The notes beneath the pieces are model-generated. The model saw nothing but the letters and a program-made list of their open reading frames with translations, was not told the origin of the DNA and did not search any database. DNA of 64,000 nucleotides. Origin: Dyella_B sp035277725 (GTDB lineage: Bacteria; Pseudomonadota; Gammaproteobacteria; Xanthomonadales; Rhodanobacteraceae). The translations under genes and the position numbers were made by a program. This document shows, piece by piece, positions 51,777 to 59,811 of this stretch. Each line of letters begins with the position of its first letter. The first letter of the stretch is position 1. The DNA is taken from positions 14,048 through 78,047 of the forward strand of contig NZ_DATEJY010000069.1 in the NCBI RefSeq assembly GCF_035277725.1, read 5' to 3'.

Positions 51777-52343
51777 CTAAGCCTCGATCAGCAGCGAGCG
51801 CAGCATGCGCTGGCCGTTGTCCCAATGGCCAAGCCCACTGGCTGCGTTGATGTGGCCGGCGCGGCCGATATTGATAAGCCGGCTCCCCCACGCATGCGCG
51901 CATTGCGTGGCGAAGGCAATGTCGCTGTAAGGATCGTTGCTGCTGGCCACGACGATGCTTGGGCAAGGAAGCGGATCCAGCGGTACAGGAGTGAAGCCTT
52001 TGGCCTCGGTCGGAAAGCTCACCCCGCTCGGATCAGGAACCGCTACAAGAAGAGCGCCTGCAATGCGGATGGAAGTCTGCGCCAACCAATTGGCCACCAC
52101 CAGGCATCCGAGACTGTGCGCAGCAATCAGCGCGCCTGGCTCGGCACGTTGCGCTGTACGTTCCAACGCGCTTACCCAATCGGCGCAGACGGGACGTTCC
52201 CAGTCGTTCTGATGCACGCGAGCATAGGAATCGTGCTCGGATTCCCAATAGCTCTGCCAATGCGTGGGGCCGGAATTGCCTATGCCAGGTACAAGCAGTA
52301 CGCGGGATGGTGTGGTGCCATGCGTCTGTCGAGGTTCGTGCAT
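51777..52343 (-). CDS. RBBP9/YdeN-family alpha/beta hydrolase
   Basis: A 188-aa serine hydrolase of the RBBP9/YdeN group. LLVPGIGNSGPTHWQSYWES is the typical N-terminus, the nucleophile serine is in IAAHSLGCLVVANWL, the acid in SIVVASSNDPYSDIAF, and the histidine in IGRAGHINAASGLG. AGGGATGGCAGC precedes the ATG at 52343; the longer frame to 52520 would run through the tRNA fragment and is rejected. The substrate is unknown. It is the last backbone gene before the integrated element. Confidence 0.9.
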   Translation of the reverse strand: MHEPRQTHGTTPSRVLLVPGIGNSGPTHWQSYWESEHDSYARVHQNDWERPVCADWVSALERTAQRAEPGALIAAHSLGCLVVANWLAQTSIRIAGALLVAVPDPSGVSFPTEAKGFTPVPLDPLPCPSIVVASSNDPYSDIAFATQCAHAWGSRLINIGRAGHINAASGLGHWDNGQRMLRSLLIEA

Positions 52344-52416
52344 GCTGCCATCCCTATGAACGCTGAAGTGTCCGGTGCCGATCGCGCAGCGAACGCTACC
52401 GTATCTCCCAAAACAA

Positions 52417-52452
52417 AACAGCGCTTCACGCCGCAAGGCATAAAGCGCTGTT
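52417..52452 (-). terminator. Terminator of the former tRNA-Ala gene
   Basis: On the minus strand AACAGCGCTT and AAGCGCTGTT pair around a 16-nt loop and are followed by TTGTTTTG. It lies 16 nt beyond the CCA end of the tRNA-Ala fragment, where the terminator of an intact tRNA gene would be. Confidence 0.8.
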
Positions 52453-52467
52453 CTGTCTGAAGGGAAT

Positions 52468-52512
52468 TGGTGGAGCGGAGGAGGATCGAACTCCCGACCT
52501 TCGCATTGCGAA
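52468..52512 (-). other. 3' fragment of tRNA-Ala(CGC): attachment site of the integrated element
   Basis: Minus-strand sequence from the anticodon loop to the encoded CCA: loop TTCGCAA (anticodon CGC), the 3' anticodon stem TGCGA, variable AGGTC, T arm GGGAGTTCGATCCTCC and acceptor half CGCTCCACCA. The expected 5' stem partner is missing; GGTTAGG-like unrelated sequence precedes it. This is the usual trace of a tyrosine integrase that recombines at the 3' half of a tRNA gene. The complete tRNA is then expected at the far end of the element, beyond 64,000, on the minus strand. Confidence 0.88.
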
Positions 52513-52585
52513 CCTAACAATCCCTAGCGTTTTGTCAAGCTCTTCGGCACCCTAAGAACCAGTTCTGGGACCAATGAGGGGCTCC

Positions 52586-54148
52586 ATGGCGACCAAGGCA
52601 GGGCATGGGCAGAGGAAGAAGCCAAAGCCAAAGCGACTTTCGCTTCCTGATGGTTCGACCATCAAATGGCCCCATTCTGAGGTGGAGGGCGTGTACTTCC
52701 GCAACGACGGGGTCGGGAACAACCCTCGGTGGGAAGTCAAAATTCGTTGGACGGAAGTGGTGGACGGCGAGTCTCAACGCTTCAGCCGAACCTACTCCCA
52801 TCAGCAAGTGGACCTCAATGCCAAGTTAGGCACCAGGCACCATCTGGATACTGCCAGACATGCTGCTGAAAACGACGCCAGACATGCGCTGGCCAAACTC
52901 AAGGGGGCCGTTGGAAGCAAGAGGAGCGCCTTTGGAGGCCTCGCAGGGGAGCAGACCCTGGAGAGCTGGTTGCTTCGGTATGAAGACGAGCTCCAACGAT
53001 CCCAATTGCCCGTGGGGCATTCTGCGCGCCCTTCCCATCCGATTCTCAATAAGGGGTGGGCTCAAGAAGCCAGCGTCATCCGAACCCTGGTTGGACCCGC
53101 CAAGTCGGGATACAACCGAAATGGGTTTCCAGAGGTCACCAAGCTTCGGATTGCCGAAATTGAACCCCACTTCGTGATCGATGTTCTTCGGCGAAAGATG
53201 CGGGGGCGAAAGAATGAACCTGCCGCCGATTCGACCATCACCAAGACCTTGGCCCAGATTTCGATGGTCTACAAGCGGGCTATCATCATCTGGGGTTACA
53301 AGGTCGACAATCCCTTTGCCCAGTTGAAGGGACTGTTGGTCTCCAAGGACATCGTGGTCTCAGATGGTCGAGAGGTCACCATTGGTGCGGATGATTTCCG
53401 ATTTGTCATGCGTCATCTGAAAAAGGCTCATATCGTCACCAGGGCTGTCATTCGATTCGATTTGGACACAAGTTGTAGGCGTGGTGAAGCCGTCAAGCTT
53501 CGGTGGGAGGACATCAACTGGCGAGGGGATGTGCCTACCGCGACGTTTCAAAATACCAAGTCGAAGCGGGGTAGGAAGAAAGGCCGAACCATTCCATTGC
53601 TTCTGCCTGCTGTAGCGATGCTACGAGCGATGGCGATGGTTCAGAACTATGAGGCCCAATGCGGAACATTCATTCTCGACCAATCGCGAGAACTTCCTCC
53701 CCTGGAGCGACCCAAGACCAAGAGAGAGTGGGCAGCCCTCCGTGTGCCTCCGCTAGAAGGGCCTGTTTTTAGATTGAAAGGAAAGCAACTGAGGGCCGAC
53801 ACCGTCACCCAGGCCTGGATACGAGCAAGGGAAAGGGCCGCTCAAGAAAGGCCTCATCTGGCCGAAGTTAGAGTCCATGATCTTCGCCATACCGGAACGT
53901 CTCGAATGATTGACGAGGGCGGTTTGACCGATCTCACGGCTGCAAAGCTGGTGGGTCACACGAATACGTCGATGACGGGCAGGTATTACCATCACAATGC
54001 GGTCATGGTTGGTAAGAAGCTCAAAGAGAACTACAGGCGAGGAAAGTCGATTTCCACGACCACGGATGAAGAAGCATTGGCTGAGAGTTTGAAGGGTCTT
54101 ACGCCAGAGCAATTTGCCCGTGTGATGGCAAAATTTGCTCAGAAATGA
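52586..54148 (+). CDS. Tyrosine site-specific integrase
   Basis: A 520-aa tyrosine recombinase. Catalytic residues are visible as R in FDLDTSCRRGEAVKLRW (about residue 297), HDLRHTG (about 430-436) and a GHTNTSMTGRYYH tyrosine (about 466). The N-terminal 200 residues include an AP2/SAM-like DNA-binding region. The ATG at 52586 has GAGGGG 5 nt upstream and is preferred to the ATG at 52574. It lies 73 nt from the tRNA-Ala fragment and points into the element. Lower GC and different codon use than the backbone support transfer. It catalyses integration at, and excision from, tRNA-Ala. Confidence 0.93.
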   Translation: MATKAGHGQRKKPKPKRLSLPDGSTIKWPHSEVEGVYFRNDGVGNNPRWEVKIRWTEVVDGESQRFSRTYSHQQVDLNAKLGTRHHLDTARHAAENDARHALAKLKGAVGSKRSAFGGLAGEQTLESWLLRYEDELQRSQLPVGHSARPSHPILNKGWAQEASVIRTLVGPAKSGYNRNGFPEVTKLRIAEIEPHFVIDVLRRKMRGRKNEPAADSTITKTLAQISMVYKRAIIIWGYKVDNPFAQLKGLLVSKDIVVSDGREVTIGADDFRFVMRHLKKAHIVTRAVIRFDLDTSCRRGEAVKLRWEDINWRGDVPTATFQNTKSKRGRKKGRTIPLLLPAVAMLRAMAMVQNYEAQCGTFILDQSRELPPLERPKTKREWAALRVPPLEGPVFRLKGKQLRADTVTQAWIRARERAAQERPHLAEVRVHDLRHTGTSRMIDEGGLTDLTAAKLVGHTNTSMTGRYYHHNAVMVGKKLKENYRRGKSISTTTDEEALAESLKGLTPEQFARVMAKFAQK

Positions 54149-54389
54149 CTGGGATCCTTGAGGAGTAGGGGCTAATAGTTTCTGTGGCTACGTAACCTTG
54201 CCGCCCACATAGAAACTTCCGTCAAGTTGTTGAGCCCTCGAAGGGACCAAGAAAGAACATTAAGGCAATTGTGTACTTCATCGGTCATAAAAATCTTTAT
54301 AAATCAATGAGAAAGGATGCTCTTTCCCGACCGCCAAAATCCAATCAAAACTCTCTAAAATGGCGAGGTCACGGAACGGGGGGATGTGT

Positions 54390-55820
54390 ATGGACGCCGC
54401 ACAAGCAGAAATACTCAAAAACGATCTTCTAGCAAAAGGAAGCATCGGTGACTGGAAGATCGAAGACTTCTACGGTAATGGAAAGTCGGCCGTAGTAATG
54501 AAAGCCAGCCTGGGGGACCAGACTGCGGCGGTAAAGGTCTTTCATCCCGAGCTTATAGAGCGATATGGGAAGGATGTACAACTCGAGCGAATTCTCCGAG
54601 AAAAGAGTCTCATCGGAGCCGAGCATCCAAATTTAGTTCGAATTTATGATGGTGGAGAATGCCCAGTCACCGGCTATTTGTTTGTCGTCATGGAAGCACT
54701 CCCCTATGACAGTCTTCACCAGCAAGTCGCCAGTATTCCTCTAGCGACAGTACCCCAAATTATTGCCCAAGTTGCTTCAGCAGCCAGATTTTTGGAAGAC
54801 AGAAATCTGGCGCACAGGGACATCAAGCCGGAAAACATCGCGATCACCCCTGATTTTTCAAGGGCGATATTGCTCGATCTGGGAGTTCTTCGTCCCATTG
54901 GTGCGTCGGAGCTCACAGATGTTGATCAACGACCTTTTATAGGGACGTTACGCTACAGTTCTCCCGAGTTTTTGATGCGAGAAGAGCAAGACACGCTCGA
55001 GGGGTGGCGGGCTATAAGCTTCTATCAACTGGGTGCGGTACTTCACGACATGCTCATGAGGGTCCCGCTCTTCCACAATTTCACAGAGCCATTCACCAAA
55101 CTCGTGGAAGCGGTGAAGTCCGAGACGCCTCAGGTGCATTCCGAAGACACCAGAAGTGCCGCACTGGCATCTCGGTGTTTGGTCAAAAATCCGAATACTA
55201 GATTGGAGCTCGTGAATTGGGCTGACTTTACTGAGATGCCCACCGACACTGAAGGCAATCTGATCGCTGCCCGTGAACGCATTCGGATGAGGCAAAAACT
55301 TGCTCAGGCTATCTTGCCAGCCAGCCAATCCCACTCAAATGAAGAGCAGCGTTCTCAGCGCCACGCGCTGGATGATCTATGCAATAGGCTTGAAACTCGC
55401 CTAGCCGCATTGATGAATGAACTTGGCTGCTTCCCCCTTAGAACTACCAAGTCAGAGAAGGATTCTAGCGATGGTTTCCGAACAACGATTTGCTTCGAAA
55501 AGGATGCATCTCTTGATCTTTCCCTCCACTTAATCGTAAGTGTGGAAGTCAACTTTATAGATCCGAATGGAGGACTCCCAATCTTTCGAGCGAGTTCGAC
55601 TGCTTGGCTTTCCGGTGAAGCTGAATTCAAGCCTGACGAACATCCAACCATTCCTTTTTTTTCAGGTGAGGCACAGGCACTACTCGATAGCCCGAATTTG
55701 GAGAGACAGTTCATTGATGCTCTCGAACAAGCCTATGCGTTTAACGACAGTGGCAAGAATCTTCAGTCAGGCGGATGGTTTGAACTGAATATCCGTCACG
55801 AGGGTGAGTCACATGTCTAA
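54390..55820 (+). CDS. Ser/Thr protein kinase, first gene of a three-gene cargo operon
   Basis: A 476-aa soluble protein with an N-terminal eukaryotic-like kinase domain (about residues 20-290): ATP-anchoring lysine in TAAVKVFHPEL (K49), catalytic loop HRDIKPEN (D144), a DLG instead of DFG (D163), and GTLRYSSPEF as the activation-segment end. The C-terminal 180 residues are of unknown type (CNRLETRLAALMNELGCFPL onward). No membrane segment or PASTA repeats, so it is not an envelope sensor kinase. GGGGGG lies 6 nt before the ATG at 54390. It overlaps the UvrD-like gene by 8 nt. Phosphorylation targets are unknown. Confidence 0.85.
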   Translation: MDAAQAEILKNDLLAKGSIGDWKIEDFYGNGKSAVVMKASLGDQTAAVKVFHPELIERYGKDVQLERILREKSLIGAEHPNLVRIYDGGECPVTGYLFVVMEALPYDSLHQQVASIPLATVPQIIAQVASAARFLEDRNLAHRDIKPENIAITPDFSRAILLDLGVLRPIGASELTDVDQRPFIGTLRYSSPEFLMREEQDTLEGWRAISFYQLGAVLHDMLMRVPLFHNFTEPFTKLVEAVKSETPQVHSEDTRSAALASRCLVKNPNTRLELVNWADFTEMPTDTEGNLIAARERIRMRQKLAQAILPASQSHSNEEQRSQRHALDDLCNRLETRLAALMNELGCFPLRTTKSEKDSSDGFRTTICFEKDASLDLSLHLIVSVEVNFIDPNGGLPIFRASSTAWLSGEAEFKPDEHPTIPFFSGEAQALLDSPNLERQFIDALEQAYAFNDSGKNLQSGGWFELNIRHEGESHV

Positions 55821-56961
55821 TACATGGTGGAAGGACGCCAACGAGCTGGTAAAGGAACAGGCTGATCTTCTTGACATCCCGACAGACAGGAGCTTGCTCA
55901 TTCAGGGGCCACCAGGAAGCGGAAAGACCAACCTGCTCCTTCTCAGAGCCAACCAGCTTTATCTTGGCGATAAGCCAAACCTCCATGTTGTGGTTTTTGG
56001 TGGGCTTCTGAAAAGGTTCATTCAAATCGGTGGTGCTCAGTACAAATTTCCTCCAGAGAAAATCGTTACCGATACGCGTCTTTTTTCAGGTGTTCTGCAA
56101 GCTGAGCACGCTGATATCAATACGAAAGGCATGTCAATCACGGATGCCCGTGATGCGCGCATCACCCGAATAGAGCAGCTCTTAAAAGCAGGGAAGATTG
56201 GCAAGCCGTTCGAGGCGCTGCTGCTTGACGAAGCGCAGGACTATTCGCCACGCGAAATTCGAGCACTTCGGCAGATGACAGGTGTTCTCATAGCCACCGC
56301 AGATCCAAGGCAGCGAATTTATGATGTCGACGATTGCAATGAGGCCCTCGCCGCATGTACAGACCAGGTGTACCCGCTCAAATACCATTTCCGAAACGGT
56401 ACCGAAATATGTCGCGTTGCTGACGGAATCTTCAAGGGTGACCTGAGTCATATCTCACTTATCAAGCACTCTAACTATAATGAAAAAGACTATCCATCCA
56501 AGGTGACGTTGAAGAAGTCGCTATCACTCAGTGAGCAGGCAACTGCTATAGCAACTCAGGTCACGGACCAAAGGTTCGCCTATCCAAACGATCTGATTGG
56601 TGTGCTGTGTCCTCTGAATGAAGATCTGGACGCCATCCAAGCAGGTCTTCATGCTGCTGGCCTTGGTGATTTTATAACACGAGCCAACTCTGAATATTTC
56701 GACCCATCCAAACCAGTCTGGCTCTCAACCCTTGCAGCTGCTAAGGGGCTGGAATTTCGAGCCGTGCATATTGCAGGGTTGGACAACCTACATAAGACAA
56801 GGGGTGTACAAAAGAGGCTCATTTATACCGGCATAACCCGCGCTAAGACTGCGTTAACCCTCTATTGGGACCGCTCGATACCCGGTTATCTGGAATCTGC
56901 TATTAGAGTCGCAGAGCCCGCGAAGGCGGTAACGACAAACAATATTTTCGGGAAAGCCTGA
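55813..56961 (+). CDS. Compact UvrD/Rep-type SF1 helicase or ATPase
   Basis: A 382-aa SF1-like protein. Walker A GPPGSGKTN (residues 32-40), Walker B ALLLDEAQD (135-143), motif III IATADPRQRIY (160-170), then LSTLAAAKGLEFRAVHIAGL and KRLIYTGITRAKTAL (motifs V-VI) are all intact. It is about half the size of UvrD (720 aa), lacking room for full 1B and 2B subdomains, so it may be a DNA or RNA translocase or a switch ATPase rather than a processive helicase. GAGGGTGAG precedes the ATG at 55813. It overlaps its neighbours by 8 nt and 1 nt. Confidence 0.85.
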   Translation: MSNTWWKDANELVKEQADLLDIPTDRSLLIQGPPGSGKTNLLLLRANQLYLGDKPNLHVVVFGGLLKRFIQIGGAQYKFPPEKIVTDTRLFSGVLQAEHADINTKGMSITDARDARITRIEQLLKAGKIGKPFEALLLDEAQDYSPREIRALRQMTGVLIATADPRQRIYDVDDCNEALAACTDQVYPLKYHFRNGTEICRVADGIFKGDLSHISLIKHSNYNEKDYPSKVTLKKSLSLSEQATAIATQVTDQRFAYPNDLIGVLCPLNEDLDAIQAGLHAAGLGDFITRANSEYFDPSKPVWLSTLAAAKGLEFRAVHIAGLDNLHKTRGVQKRLIYTGITRAKTALTLYWDRSIPGYLESAIRVAEPAKAVTTNNIFGKA

Positions 56962-58340
56962 TGATGTGGCACACAACACTCTCAAGACGGGATTTCGTCG
57001 AGCTCTGCATCGACAACGCTGGTGCCCTCAAGGCCAATATCGGTAGGTCAGAGGTTGTTGAAGCTGAAGTAAACACAGGGGCTGTTCATGCTTACTGGGA
57101 CACCGAGCCGTCTCCATTCAATCTTCTTCCATCTCTCATCGTTGTACCTGATGGCGAGGTAAATCAGCTACTCACCGCTCTCCTTGCCAGTCCACAGTCA
57201 CCTAGCCCCCTGACTTCACTGTGTCGTGTTCTTACTTCGAGCGAAGTTAAGGAGAATTTCTTCCTTTCTAGAAACGCCGTGCCGCGTTTTTGTTTCGCAA
57301 TAACTATCTGCATGGCTCTTGCAGAGGCCATGATGCTATCCGACGGGCGCATCGGACTCCGGCAGCTAGCGCCTGCAACCTGCAAAAGAACCCTGTCATA
57401 TGCCTGGAGCAAAGCCTTGGCGGCTGGAGTGTCCGCAAGCGTACTCGCGGAGCTATTTCCGCGATGGTTGGACGTATATAGCTTTATCCATTCAGATGAA
57501 AGTGCGTTCGAAGTACGCCGCAATGCAAGTGTTGTCATTCGCATGCTTACAACATGCACGCAGATCGGCTTAGAAACGATTCCCGACTTCGAGCCAGGCC
57601 AACTTGCCTATGCCATCTTCAAGGGTGATGAGGCACTGCAAGAGAACGTTTGGCATTCCATGTCGAAGAGAGCGGATGCAAAGGTTTCGCTAAGGCAATT
57701 CGCGACTTTAAACCGCGAAGCGCGCGGCATGTATCTGCAAGAGGCAATTCGTCATCTGGACTTGAACAAAGGTGACGAAAGTAGCGTTGCCGCTTGCGCG
57801 TTTATCGCAACACAGGTAGCCCCAGGTTCGTTGGAACACTTGGAGCTATTAAATAGCCTTCGACTACCTGGCTTGGTCCTTTGGTACGTGCTCTACGCGT
57901 CAATCCAGGCGCCGCAGCAAGTTCTGGCAATTCAAAACGGACTGGGTCATCGTATTCTCAGAGACGTAACCGTCCTCGAAAATTTGACTTCTCGTCCAGT
58001 CGCCGATGTTGCATTCAGTGAGCTCAAGGCCTTAGAACGGCTAGGCCCAGACGCACTTCTTCGCAAGCTTGGTCACACGAGTGAGATTGAGGTTGAACTT
58101 GTACCTTATGTGACCGCCAGCTTTACTTATCCATCCAGGTTGGCTCGCTCCCGAAACGAAATTGCTGGGCGGCAGATGAGCCTCGATGCTCCGGGCTATA
58201 TGCCACCCGAGCCAAAGCACGGCAATTTGCTTGAGAAGCTGGATCAAGCCACGGTTCTTCTTAACCAGATTTCCCGCGAGTTGAGTGGAACGTCTGACTC
58301 GCCAAGCACACCTTCCCACCACCGGGCCAAGCGCAAATAG
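56961..58340 (+). CDS. Unknown protein, third gene of the kinase-helicase operon
   Basis: A 459-aa protein whose ATG shares a base with the upstream stop (TGATG), so it is translationally coupled to the UvrD-like gene. I recognise no family. It looks mostly helical with aliphatic stretches (AVPRFCFAITICMALAEAMM; LNSLRLPGLVLWYVLYASIQ), not clearly membrane-spanning, and ends in a coiled-coil-like segment (LEKLDQATVLLNQISRELSG) and a basic tail (HHRAKRK). No nuclease motif is obvious. Tight coupling with a kinase and an ATPase suggests a shared complex or pathway; it could be the effector of the system. Confidence 0.75.
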   Translation: MMWHTTLSRRDFVELCIDNAGALKANIGRSEVVEAEVNTGAVHAYWDTEPSPFNLLPSLIVVPDGEVNQLLTALLASPQSPSPLTSLCRVLTSSEVKENFFLSRNAVPRFCFAITICMALAEAMMLSDGRIGLRQLAPATCKRTLSYAWSKALAAGVSASVLAELFPRWLDVYSFIHSDESAFEVRRNASVVIRMLTTCTQIGLETIPDFEPGQLAYAIFKGDEALQENVWHSMSKRADAKVSLRQFATLNREARGMYLQEAIRHLDLNKGDESSVAACAFIATQVAPGSLEHLELLNSLRLPGLVLWYVLYASIQAPQQVLAIQNGLGHRILRDVTVLENLTSRPVADVAFSELKALERLGPDALLRKLGHTSEIEVELVPYVTASFTYPSRLARSRNEIAGRQMSLDAPGYMPPEPKHGNLLEKLDQATVLLNQISRELSGTSDSPSTPSHHRAKRK

Positions 58341-58667
58341 TAACACTCGCTGCCGTGTTGCTTCTGGTGTCCTTGCGCATGTTGATGCCAAAATTCACAC
58401 TCCCTTCACATCCTGAAATGGTCCACTATGTGACGAGGGTCTCACTTAGGATCCGGGCAGTGACAATCTAAGGACACGACTGTAAGGGTCGAACACGCAT
58501 ACAGGGGGCTGTGAGCGTGAGTGGGAGATTTCAATTCAAGCAGGCTGACACCTTGATGGGGACGTCGAGGGGTGTCGGCTTTTGCACGTTAGGAAGGCAG
58601 GCTGGTCTTTTAGAAGCTCCTGCGAACTCATCGATCTTTGGTAAGTAATGCCAAGGGAGGACGAACT
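58341..58667. other. Gene-free spacer after the three-gene operon
   Basis: In 327 nt no supportable gene is seen. It contains the hairpin at 58544-58583 and should hold the promoter of the small-gene group beginning at 58668. Confidence 0.5.
58544..58583 (+). terminator. Terminator-like hairpin, possibly end of a small RNA
   Basis: GCTGACACC and GGTGTCGGC form nine pairs (one G-T) around an 18-nt loop and are followed directly by TTTT. It is 200 nt after the operon stop and 84 nt before the next gene, so it might end a short transcript starting in this spacer. Confidence 0.5.
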
Positions 58668-58838
58668 ATGTCGAAGTATGTAGTGCATTACGAGATGCGA
58701 AAGGGAAATACATCCGCGTCTTTCTCGAAAACGGTTGAGTGCGAGACCGAGAGCACTGCCATCCAAATCGCTGAAGCTCAAGGTAGAAAGGACAGGCCTG
58801 GATATGATTTTAATTTGAAGCGTGTGGATAAGCGCTGA
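58668..58838 (+). CDS. Very small cargo protein (56 aa)
   Basis: Starts MSKYVVHYEMRKGNTSASFS and ends RPGYDFNLKRVDKR. AAGGGAGG lies 7 nt before the ATG at 58668. Predicted beta-alpha-beta pattern with a helix IQIAEAQGRK. The family is not recognised. It is followed by the next gene with a 1-nt gap, so both are likely cotranslated. Confidence 0.65.
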   Translation: MSKYVVHYEMRKGNTSASFSKTVECETESTAIQIAEAQGRKDRPGYDFNLKRVDKR

Positions 58839-58839
58839 C

Positions 58840-59148
58840 ATGAAGCTTCCCTATTTCAAGCTGAAAGATGCTCTCGAAGAAGTAAAGAACGATTTTTCGT
58901 TCGGAAGTGGCACCGACAAGCTAGCTTCCATGTCCAAGCTTTTTGGGAAAACAGTTGCCAACGTTGGTCTTCTTGCAGTTGAGGCTGGTATTGAGGCGGT
59001 TAAAAGAGCGCCAGAAATTGCGGGAAATATGGCTAAGAGCAACTTGGACCAAAAGAGGCATCTCATGACTTCTGAGCAAATTGAGAAGCATGAAGAGATG
59101 ATTCAAAGAGGTGAAGAAGCCCATCGTCATCGCATGGATAAAGAATAG
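58840..59148 (+). CDS. Small helical cargo protein (102 aa)
   Basis: Begins 1 nt after the stop of the 56-aa gene. An amphipathic helical stretch (LFGKTVANVGLLAVEAGIEA) is followed by a charged, probably coiled C-terminus (TSEQIEKHEEMIQRGEEAHR). No signal peptide. Function not recognised; such small helical proteins are common between modules of integrative elements. Confidence 0.65.
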   Translation: MKLPYFKLKDALEEVKNDFSFGSGTDKLASMSKLFGKTVANVGLLAVEAGIEAVKRAPEIAGNMAKSNLDQKRHLMTSEQIEKHEEMIQRGEEAHRHRMDKE

Positions 59149-59225
59149 TGTCCGAGCGATCACATTGAAGAAAGTAGAGTCGATTGTCGCTTTTGACAGT
59201 GGCTACGTAAATCAAGGGGGTAGAA

Positions 59226-59456
59226 ATGGCAACGATGAAAAAAGCTACCAAAAAGGCTGCTAAGAAACGAAAGGTTGCTCCGCGCCGTCAGACTGTTTTG
59301 CACAACGACGGATCTATCGAGAATGCAGTCAAGCAAATCGAGAGAGTGTTCAATCTGCCTGTGGGAAGCGTTCGTTTGGAGTATCAAAGTGGCCGTAAGG
59401 CACGGAATAACAGCACCATCGGGAAACTTCGAAAGAATTGGAGCGACGAGAGATAA
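59226..59456 (+). CDS. Small Lys-rich protein (76 aa)
   Basis: The N-terminus MATMKKATKKAAKKRKVAP is strongly basic and could bind nucleic acid. The rest (NAVKQIERVFNLPVGSVRLE, then KLRKNWSDER) may be a small folded domain. GGGGGTAGAA precedes the ATG at 59226; a second ATG lies three codons on. The family is not recognised. Confidence 0.6.
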   Translation: MATMKKATKKAAKKRKVAPRRQTVLHNDGSIENAVKQIERVFNLPVGSVRLEYQSGRKARNNSTIGKLRKNWSDER

Positions 59457-59493
59457 GTCCTACGGTTCGATGTTCAAGCAAGGGAGCGAAAAA

Positions 59494-59664
59494 ATGAGCG
59501 ATTTTAAACCTGGAGATGTGGTCCAGTTGAAGAGCGGTGGACCAGTGATGACCATCAAATTCATCGATGAGGATGAGGAGGCTTTTTGCGAATGGTTTGA
59601 TAAAAAGGAAGAGCTGAAAGCAGGCCGATTTACCGTGCATCAGTTGATCCCTGCATCCCATTAG
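59494..59664 (+). CDS. YodC-like DUF2158 protein
   Basis: A 56-aa protein. The N-terminus FKPGDVVQLKSGGPVMTI is the signature of the YodC/DUF2158 family, a small SH3-like beta-barrel, and AFCEWFDKKEELKAGRF completes it. AGGGAGCG precedes the ATG at 59494. Members often lie on mobile elements; the function is unknown. A hairpin at 59699 follows. Confidence 0.82.
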   Translation: MSDFKPGDVVQLKSGGPVMTIKFIDEDEEAFCEWFDKKEELKAGRFTVHQLIPASH

Positions 59665-59698
59665 CTCTTCATGGCTTGAGAAGATCATGCGCTGGCAA

Positions 59699-59733
59699 GT
59701 AAAAAGACCGACGACTAGTCGCTGCGCTTTTTA
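59699..59733 (+). terminator. Terminator-like hairpin
   Basis: GTAAAAAG and CTTTTTAC pair outside an inner stem rich in GCGAC/GTCGC-like bases. It lies 34 nt after the YodC-like gene stop and before the TIGR04141-type gene. The T-run is inside the stem, so termination strength is uncertain. Confidence 0.55.
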
Positions 59734-59811
59734 CTATGACAAGGAAAGTAGGGGAAGAATTTTTCAACGCTTTGGTACTGGATGGCCCGAAGTGTCGAAA
59801 GGAGGCGTGGC

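Noticed and set aside
52468..52512. A complete tRNA at this position
   Set aside because: The 5' acceptor, D arm and 5' anticodon stem are missing, so it is a fragment and not a functional tRNA.
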